Shown: positions 7,085 through 12,975 of the stretch, piece after piece
Layout of the letters: every line of letters starts with the position of its first letter
How positions within the stretch are numbered: position 1 is the first letter of the stretch
Source: an uncultured Bacteroidales bacterium
GTDB lineage: Bacteria; Bacteroidota; Bacteroidia; Bacteroidales; Paludibacteraceae
DNA: 12,975 nt
Reading direction: 5' to 3'
Assembly (NCBI GenBank): GCA_937915765.1
Contig: CALGHE010000087.1
Coordinates: forward strand, 1 to 12,975
Notes under the pieces: model-generated
What the model was told of the DNA's origin: nothing
Database searches by the model: none
The model's input: only the letters and a program-made list of their open reading frames with translations
Made by a program: the position numbers and the translations under genes

Positions 7085-7092
7085 CAAAAGTA
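7085..7092 (-). promoter_or_regulatory. Possible -7 box of the fic promoter
   Basis: CAAAAGTA reads TACTTTTG on the minus strand and fits the Bacteroidota -7 consensus TAnnTTTG. It would place the transcript start near 7080 and give a ~60-nt leader before the ATG at 7017. A second match, TAATTTTG, lies at 7038-7045, close to that ATG. I see no convincing -33 TTTG at ideal spacing for either, so the choice is uncertain. Confidence 0.35.
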
Positions 7093-7211
7093 TTTGGCTA
7101 TATGTTTGCGATTCCATCAATTATTTGGTGCTAAAATAGTATACTGAGTACAAACAAAATTATAAAATGATTTCACCATCTATTTATTGGAGTTTTCAAT
7201 TAGCGATTCTC

Positions 7212-7234
7212 CACCAGATTGGTGCAGTTTTTTT
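7212..7234 (+). terminator. Orphan terminator-like hairpin
   Basis: CACCA-GAT-TGGTG is followed by CAG and seven T residues on the plus strand. The 5-bp stem is short. No plus-strand gene lies to its left in this window, so it may be the relic of a gene lost when the accessory block arrived, or a chance hairpin. Confidence 0.35.
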
Positions 7235-7370
7235 GTGGTTATAAAGAAAACGTGAAATTTTGTCAAGCCCATTGACGTGCTAATGTCATTGAATGGTCTT
7301 GCCTACGTAGAATAACTCTTTGTCGATGAATCTTCAATTATCAAAAATATTTTGTAAATCAGAAGGTTGC

Positions 7371-7402
7371 TTTGGTTTGTTGCGAAAAAATTCGTACCTT
7401 TG
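7371..7402 (+). promoter_or_regulatory. Bacteroidota-type promoter of deaD
   Basis: TACCTTTG at 7395-7402 matches the -7 consensus TAnnTTTG. TTTG at 7371-7374 is a suitable -33 element with a 20-bp spacer, and another TTTG lies at 7376-7379. Transcription would start near 7408, leaving a leader of about 180 nt before the helicase ATG. Confidence 0.65.
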
Positions 7403-7440
7403 CACGCTCTTAGCAAAAAATAGTGCCAAAGCTTGAATTT

Positions 7441-7517
7441 AGAGGTGTGGTCGAGGTTCGACAGAATGGGATTGCCTCTTGTCTTCGTTTCTGAAGATGT
7501 TTTCTAATTTTTTCAGT
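7441..7517 (+). promoter_or_regulatory. Structured 5' leader of deaD with possible attenuator
   Basis: The leader can fold into GTCGA-GGT-TCGAC (7450-7462) inside an outer AGAGG/CCTCT pairing (7441-7445 with 7475-7479). A second hairpin, TCTTC/GAAGA (7482-7486 with 7493-7497), is followed by TTTTCTAATTTTTT. The last part looks like a weak intrinsic terminator ahead of the coding region. Long structured leaders are known for cold-inducible DEAD-box helicase mRNAs in other bacteria. Regulation here is inference. Confidence 0.4.
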
Positions 7518-7589
7518 CAGTCTGATTTTGCAAAGATAAGGAAAACGTTTGAGAATGGCGCTTGATTTATTAATTTATAAAATTGGATT

Positions 7590-9422
7590 ATGACATTTGA
7601 AGAATTGGGATTGAAGGAAGAGATCCTAAAGGCTATCGGTGACCTGGGCTTCGTGGAGCCTATGCCGATTCAGGAAAAGGTTACACCATTCTTGCTTGGC
7701 GAGGATAAGTCGGACTTGGTGGCTTTGGCGCAGACTGGTACTGGTAAGACTGCGGGTTTTGGTCTTCCGGTTTTGAACCTTATCGATGCGGACGAACGTG
7801 CTATTCAGGCGCTTGTGCTTGCCCCTACGCGAGAGCTTTGCATTCAGATTGCTAATGACTTGAACAATTTCTCTAAATATCAGAGAGGAATGAAGGTGGT
7901 GCCGGTTTATGGTGGCGAAAGCATCGTGAAGCAGTTTAAGCAGCTTGACGTGCCGCCTCAGGTGCTTGTGGCTACGCCCGGCCGTCTGATTGACCTTATC
8001 GAACGTGGAAAGGTGGATTTGTCCACTATCAAATATCTTATCCTTGACGAGGCTGACGAGATGTTGAACATGGGATTCCAGGAGGACATCGAGCGCATTC
8101 TTCAGGAGACTCCGGAGGAGCGCCGCACGTTGCTCTTCTCTGCAACTATGCCTAAGACTATCGCCAATATCGCGAAGCGTTACATGAAGGATGCTGTGGA
8201 AATCGCGATCGGACGCAAAAACTCCGGCTCGGAAAATGTGAACCATATATATTACATGGTGCAGGCTAAAAACCGCTATGCGGCTCTGAAGCGTGTGGTG
8301 GACATTAATCCGGATATTTACGGCATTATCTTCTGCCGCACTCGTCAGGAGACTAAGGATGTGGCGGAAAATCTTATGAAGGACGGCTACAATGCAGACG
8401 CTTTGCATGGCGACCTTTCGCAGGTGCAGCGCGACACTGTGATGCAGAAGTTCCGTATAAAGAACTTGCAGCTGCTTGTGGCTACGGACGTGGCTGCCCG
8501 CGGTCTGGACGTGAACAATCTTACTCATGTGATTAACTATAACCTCCCTGATGATGTGGAGAGCTACACGCACCGAAGCGGACGTACGGGCCGTGCTAAC
8601 AAAACTGGTACGTCTATCTCTATCGTCCATTCTAAGGAGGGACGCAAGATTCGCGAAATAGAAAAAATCATCAACAAAAAGTTTGAACCGGCTCAGGTGC
8701 CGACAGGCCTGGAAGTGTGCCAGAGCCAGCTTTTTGCCATGATCGGAAAGCTTCGCAACGCTAATGTGAACGAGGAGCAGATTGACCAGTATCTCCCTAT
8801 GATTATGGAGCAGCTTGAAGGCATGAGCCGCGAACAGCTTGTGAAGAACTTCGTGTCGCTGGAGTTCAACCGTTTCTTGGATTATTACAAGGATGCTGAA
8901 GATCTGAATATTCCGGACAAACCGAGAAAAGACCGCGGCAAGTCTAAGGCTGAATGCACAAGACTGAAGCTTAATGTGGGCGAGCGCGACGGATATTCGC
9001 CTAAGAGGGTGCTTGGCCTGATTAACGATACTACTAATGATAAAAACATCAATATTCATGACCTTGAGATAACTTCCCGTTACTCTTTCTTTGATGTTGA
9101 GAAAGGGGATGTGCCGCGCCTGTTCAGCGCTTTTGAGGACGTTTATGCTGACGGTTCTATTGTGCTTGCCGAGGTTAAGGGCGACAGAAAGAAGGACGGT
9201 GACCGTCGTGAACGCAGAGAACGTGAGCGTGACAGAAAGCGCGGTCGCGAAAGAGACCGCGGACGTGGAGGAAGAGGCGAGCGCAGAGAGGATAAGAAAG
9301 GAGGCTTCAGAGGCAAAAACTCTGACAGCGGAAAAGAGTGGCGCACGCGCAGAGATGAGGGCTTCTCAAGAAAGGACAAGGGAAACCGCAAGAACAAAGA
9401 TAGTTTCAAAAGAGGCAAGTAA
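7590..9422 (+). CDS. deaD: DEAD-box ATP-dependent RNA helicase (DeaD/CsdA type)
   Basis: This 610-residue enzyme unwinds structured RNA using ATP, acting in ribosome assembly, mRNA turnover and cold adaptation. All family motifs are present: Q-motif region FVEPMPIQ (21-28), Walker A AQTGTGKT (47-54), PTREL (79-83), TPGR (129-132), DEAD (153-156), SAT (184-186), ARGLD (303-307) and HRSGRTGR (328-335). A DbpA-type RNA-binding domain follows at about 455-531. The last ~80 residues form a disordered Arg/Gly/Asp/Lys tail (RKRGRERDRGRGGRGERRE), which should hold RNA non-specifically. It has its own promoter and a long structured leader. A hairpin with a T-run just after the stop closes the unit. 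Codon choice is clearly richer in G+C than in the left-hand genes. Confidence 0.95.
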   Translation: MTFEELGLKEEILKAIGDLGFVEPMPIQEKVTPFLLGEDKSDLVALAQTGTGKTAGFGLPVLNLIDADERAIQALVLAPTRELCIQIANDLNNFSKYQRGMKVVPVYGGESIVKQFKQLDVPPQVLVATPGRLIDLIERGKVDLSTIKYLILDEADEMLNMGFQEDIERILQETPEERRTLLFSATMPKTIANIAKRYMKDAVEIAIGRKNSGSENVNHIYYMVQAKNRYAALKRVVDINPDIYGIIFCRTRQETKDVAENLMKDGYNADALHGDLSQVQRDTVMQKFRIKNLQLLVATDVAARGLDVNNLTHVINYNLPDDVESYTHRSGRTGRANKTGTSISIVHSKEGRKIREIEKIINKKFEPAQVPTGLEVCQSQLFAMIGKLRNANVNEEQIDQYLPMIMEQLEGMSREQLVKNFVSLEFNRFLDYYKDAEDLNIPDKPRKDRGKSKAECTRLKLNVGERDGYSPKRVLGLINDTTNDKNINIHDLEITSRYSFFDVEKGDVPRLFSAFEDVYADGSIVLAEVKGDRKKDGDRRERRERERDRKRGRERDRGRGGRGERREDKKGGFRGKNSDSGKEWRTRRDEGFSRKDKGNRKNKDSFKRGK

Positions 9423-9464
9423 TCAGAGCAGGCTTCTGCTGAAGAGTGCAGTATAATGATTTTG

Positions 9465-9496
9465 CAGAGCCAGCCACCAAAGGTTGGCTCTGTTTT
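9465..9496 (+). terminator. Rho-independent terminator after deaD
   Basis: CAGAGCCAGCC (9465-9475) pairs with GGTTGGCTCTG (9482-9492), with one G-T wobble, around the loop ACCAAA. TTTT follows. It lies 40 nt past the helicase stop. It also falls inside the 5' part of the longest possible yigZ frame, which argues that yigZ starts downstream of it. Confidence 0.8.
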
Positions 9497-9512
9497 GATA
9501 ATTGGAGTGATT

Positions 9513-10112
9513 TTGAACGACACGTTTCTTACTATATCGGATATTTCGGAAGGTCTGTACAAGGAGAAGGGAAGCAAGTTCCTCGCTTTCGCAATTCCTG
9601 TGACGGATGTGGAGGAGGTCAAAGAGCATATTTCTGACTTCAGAAAGATGTATCATGACGCCCGGCACGTTTGCTATGCTTATATGCTCGGGCCGGAGGC
9701 CAAGGAGTTCAGAGCGAACGACGACGGCGAACCGTCCGGAACGGCTGGAAGACCTATACTCGGCATTATCCAGTCTAACAACCTGACTAATGTGCTGATT
9801 GTTGTGGTGAGGTATTTCGGCGGAACAAAACTTGGCACAAGCGGGCTTATTAACGCTTATAAAGAGGCGTCGGCTGATGCGGTGCAGAATAATCAGATAG
9901 TGGAGAAAACTGTCGATGAAATGGTGAAAATCCGCTTTGAATATCCTTTTATGAATGATGTGATGAGGATAGTTAAGGAGGAGAGCCCGACGATAGTGGA
10001 GCAGTCTTTTGACATGGACTGTTTTATGAGTTTGCAGATTCGCAAACGTGATATGCCCAAACTTCGCTCCCGCCTTGAAAAGGTGGAGTCTCTGGATGTG
10101 ATAGAGGAGTGA
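9513..10112 (+). CDS. yigZ: YigZ / IMPACT (UPF0029) family protein
   Basis: This family is conserved from bacteria to eukaryotes. The eukaryotic IMPACT protein affects translation control through GCN1/GCN2, while the bacterial role is not settled. Hallmarks are EGLYKEKGSKFLAFA near the N-terminus, DARHVCYAYML, NDDGEPSGTAGRPIL and VVVRYFGGTKLGTSGL. The C-terminal ~70 residues form the ferredoxin-like UPF0029 domain. I place the start at TTG 9513, giving 199 aa (NDTFLTISDISEGLYKEKG after the initiator), with GGAG at 9504-9507 as a well-spaced ribosome site. GTG at 9507 is the alternative. An ATG at 9456 would give 218 aa but forces translation through the deaD terminator hairpin. Expression may rely on read-through from deaD, since I see no good separate promoter. 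Confidence 0.88.
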   Translation: MNDTFLTISDISEGLYKEKGSKFLAFAIPVTDVEEVKEHISDFRKMYHDARHVCYAYMLGPEAKEFRANDDGEPSGTAGRPILGIIQSNNLTNVLIVVVRYFGGTKLGTSGLINAYKEASADAVQNNQIVEKTVDEMVKIRFEYPFMNDVMRIVKEESPTIVEQSFDMDCFMSLQIRKRDMPKLRSRLEKVESLDVIEE

Positions 10113-10122
10113 GCAAGAGAAA

Positions 10123-10168
10123 AAAAGGAGCGATACATTGATGTTAACATCGATGTGTCGCTCCTTTT
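10123..10168. terminator. Bidirectional terminator between yigZ and murA
   Basis: A 46-nt near-perfect palindrome runs from AAAAGGAGCGA to TCGCTCCTTTT, centred on GTTAAC. Only two wobble pairs break it. The A/T ends give a U-tract in either direction. It begins 10 nt past the yigZ stop and ends 15 nt before the murA stop on the other strand, so it can serve both convergent genes. Confidence 0.88.
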
Positions 10169-10182
10169 CTTTTAGCTATTGT

Positions 10183-11490
10183 TTAATCAATTCTTGTGAT
10201 TTTGGCGCCGAGAGCGTTGAGGCGTTCGTCTATGTTTTCGTAGCCTCTGTCGATTTGCTCAATATTGCTGATGGTGCTTGTCCCTTTAGCGCTAAGCGCC
10301 GCGATAAGCAAGGCGATGCCCGCTCTGATGTCCGGCGAACTCATGTTTGCAGGACGCAGCGTGGTCTGTTTTGCAAGCCCGATGACCGTAGCCCTGTGCG
10401 GGTCGCAGAGTATAATCTGAGCGCCCATGTCTATTAGTTTGTCAACAAAGAAGAGGCGGCTTTCGAACATCTTCTGATGAATCAGCACGCTGCCCTGAGC
10501 CTGGGTGGCCACTACGAGGAACACGCTGAGCAAGTCTGGCGTGAGTCCCGGCCATGGAGCGTCTGCAAAGGTCATGATAGAGCCGTCTATGAATGTGTCT
10601 ATCGTGTACTTGTCCTGCTTAGGGATGTAGATGTCGTCACCACGTCTTTCGAGCTTGACTCCAAGCCTTCTGAAGGCGTTAGGAATCATGCCCAGCTCGT
10701 CATAATGCACATCCTTGATGGTTATCTCCGAGCCTGTCATGGCCGCCATGCCTATGAAACTGCCAATCTCAATCATGTCTGGCAGAATCTCATGAGAGCA
10801 GCCGTTGAGGCTCTCCACTCCATTTATTGTGAGCAAGTTAGAGCCGATGCCTTTGATGTCTGCCCCCATCCGGTTGAGCATTTTGCAGAGTTGCTGTATG
10901 TACGGTTCGCAAGCGGCGTTGTATATGGTTGTAGTGCCTTTGGCAAGAACAGCCGCCATGACAATGTTTGCCGTTCCGGTAACCGACGCCTCGTCGAGCA
11001 GCATATAGACGCCGTTCAGAGTGTCGGCCGTTATTCTGTAAATTTTGCTGTCGCCGTCGTATGTGAACTCCGCGCCGAGTTTCTGTATTCCGGTAAAGTG
11101 CGTGTCAAGCCTTCTTCGCCCTATCTTGTCGCCTCCGGGCTGCGGAATAACCGCCTTGCCGAATCTTGCCACCATAGGGCCGACCAGCATGACTGAGCCG
11201 CGCAAAGAGGCGCACCGTTTAAGGAAGTCGTCTGTCTCCAGATAATTAAGGTTGACGTTGTCCGCTTTGAACGAATAGGTTCCGGCTGCCTCCTTTCTGA
11301 CCGAAACGCCCATGTCTATCAGCAACTGTATAAGGTTGTTGACGTCCAATATATTTGGGACGTTGCTTATTGTTATGGTCTCGTTAGTCAGCAGGGTGGC
11401 GCATATAACCTGAAGAGCCTCGTTTTTCGCACCCTGCGGAATTATGTCGCCTTTGAGCGATATGCCGCCTTCAATTACAAATTTAGCCAT
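10183..11490 (-). CDS. murA: UDP-N-acetylglucosamine 1-carboxyvinyltransferase
   Basis: MurA moves enolpyruvate from PEP to UDP-GlcNAc, the first committed step of peptidoglycan synthesis, in the cytosol. The frame gives 435 aa from ATG 11490 (MAKFVIEGG). An ATG further upstream at 11553 would add 21 unrelated residues and cut into a hairpin. The substrate-binding Lys22-Asn23 lie in QGAKNEAL, the PEP loop is in GPMVARFGKAVIPQPGGDKIG, and Asp319 and Arg389 match the catalytic Asp305 and Arg397 of E. coli. The loop residue that is Cys115 in E. coli is Asp121 here. This is the change known from mycobacterial and chlamydial MurA to block fosfomycin alkylation without loss of activity. The gene follows clpC on the same strand after a 177-bp gap that contains strong secondary structure. 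Confidence 0.95.
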   Translation of the reverse strand: MAKFVIEGGISLKGDIIPQGAKNEALQVICATLLTNETITISNVPNILDVNNLIQLLIDMGVSVRKEAAGTYSFKADNVNLNYLETDDFLKRCASLRGSVMLVGPMVARFGKAVIPQPGGDKIGRRRLDTHFTGIQKLGAEFTYDGDSKIYRITADTLNGVYMLLDEASVTGTANIVMAAVLAKGTTTIYNAACEPYIQQLCKMLNRMGADIKGIGSNLLTINGVESLNGCSHEILPDMIEIGSFIGMAAMTGSEITIKDVHYDELGMIPNAFRRLGVKLERRGDDIYIPKQDKYTIDTFIDGSIMTFADAPWPGLTPDLLSVFLVVATQAQGSVLIHQKMFESRLFFVDKLIDMGAQIILCDPHRATVIGLAKQTTLRPANMSSPDIRAGIALLIAALSAKGTSTISNIEQIDRGYENIDERLNALGAKITRID

Positions 11491-11514
11491 GATAAGTTGT
11501 ATTGTTTTGTCTGA

Positions 11515-11554
11515 AAAATGTATGGAGCGCAACCTTTCGGGGCTGCGTTCCATA
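11515..11554 (-). promoter_or_regulatory. Terminator-like hairpin in the murA leader
   Basis: TATGGAGCGCA (11521-11531) pairs with TGCGTTCCATA (11544-11554), with one imperfect position, and the stem is extended by CC/GG. On the minus strand it is followed by CATTTTTC. It sits only 25-30 nt before the murA ATG, so it may act as an attenuator rather than a plain end for clpC transcription. T-rich sequence flanks it on both sides, so it could also stop plus-strand transcription. Confidence 0.5.
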
Positions 11555-11564
11555 TTCTGTTTTT

Positions 11565-11667
11565 AGGTGGGTTCTATAAATTCATTTCGAGGAATTAGTG
11601 CCGAAAAGTTTATCAACCCACGATTTGTGCTTTTTGATTATAAAAGGTGAATTTATAGAACTCACCT
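11565..11667. repeat. 20-bp inverted repeat flanking the clpC-murA spacer
   Basis: AGGTGGGTTCTATAAATTCA (11565-11584) is the reverse complement of 11648-11667 except at one base. The arms enclose 63 bp with no gene. The second arm also contains its own smaller hairpin next to the clpC stop, so two exclusive folds are possible in the transcript. Confidence 0.8.

Positions 11668-11669
<2 letters not shown>
11643..11669 (-). terminator. Possible terminator of clpC
   Basis: AAAGGTGA (11643-11650) and TCACCTTT (11662-11669) form an 8-bp stem with an 11-nt loop overlapping the clpC stop codon. On the minus strand TTTTATAATC follows. The T-run is short, so termination may be partial and some transcripts could continue into murA. 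Confidence 0.45.

Positions 11670-12975
<1,306 letters not shown>

Larger units (their letters stand above)
7018..7589. other. Divergent intergenic region between fic and deaD
   Basis: These 572 bp contain no supported gene. From left to right they hold candidate fic promoter boxes (7038-7045 and 7085-7092), a small hairpin with a T-run (7212-7234), the deaD promoter (7371-7402) and a long deaD leader (about 7408-7589). This is the junction between the AT-rich accessory block and the core genes. Confidence 0.7.

Noticed and set aside
1..7400. Direct repeats as attachment sites bounding the accessory block
   Set aside because: Comparison of the left edge with 7081-7400 by eye gave no shared repeat, and there is no integrase or tRNA gene in the window.
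7449..7470. GGTCGAGGTTCGAC resembling a tRNA T-arm
   Set aside because: No acceptor, D or anticodon arms can be assembled around it. It is better read as a hairpin in the deaD leader.
7531..7538. CAAAGATA, a perfect minus-strand TATCTTTG -7 box in the deaD leader
   Set aside because: No -33 TTTG lies at proper distance and there is no minus-strand gene nearby to serve, so an antisense promoter is not supported.
7626..9059. Long open frame (477 codons) antisense to the helicase gene
   Set aside because: It mirrors the deaD reading frame, the protein has no recognisable domain, and the helicase on the other strand is unmistakable. Such shadows are common in G+C-balanced genes.
10477..11196. 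Open frame of 239 codons antisense to murA
   Set aside because: It lies wholly within murA, and its predicted product is low-complexity His/Arg/Val-rich with no family resemblance.

Overview
The window looks like chromosome from a member of the Bacteroidales (Bacteroides/Prevotella/Muribaculaceae type). The housekeeping proteins have Bacteroidota character, a -7 box of the form TAnnTTTG lies before the helicase gene, and starts mostly lack a Shine-Dalgarno sequence. I cannot name a species.

Left part (about 1-7080): a visibly AT-richer accessory block with seven genes, all on the minus strand. In transcription order they are: a Fic-domain protein with a C-terminal winged helix; a small XRE regulator; a DUF1016/YhcG-type PD-(D/E)XK nuclease; a second, paralogous small XRE regulator; an unrecognised 223-aa protein; a probable type II restriction endonuclease (AccI-like); and its gamma-class N6-adenine methyltransferase. 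Several junctions are tight (TAATG between fic and xre, a 17-nt overlap between xre and DUF1016, 4 nt between endonuclease and methylase), so this is probably one or two operons. It ends at a strong hairpin at 137-171. The methylase gene appears to have lost its last ~35 codons to a frameshift. A degenerate copy of the fic 3' end precedes the second xre gene, showing that the block was built by a module duplication or insertion.

Middle (about 7018-7589): a long intergenic region separating divergent genes. It holds a probable fic promoter, an orphan terminator-like hairpin and the helicase promoter with a ~180-nt structured leader.

Right part (7590-12975): core genes with a more balanced base composition. 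These are a DeaD/CsdA-type DEAD-box RNA helicase and a YigZ/IMPACT-family protein on the plus strand, then murA and the 3' part of clpC on the minus strand. A near-perfect 46-nt palindrome separates the convergent yigZ and murA genes. MurA carries Asp where the fosfomycin-target Cys normally sits. The clpC-murA gap holds a long inverted repeat and a hairpin.

Together this is a core chromosomal neighbourhood abutting a defence island: restriction-modification next to Fic and DUF1016 genes. The least understood parts are the duplicated wHTH-tail/xre module, the 223-aa protein between xre and the endonuclease, and twin palindromes inside the DUF1016 gene.
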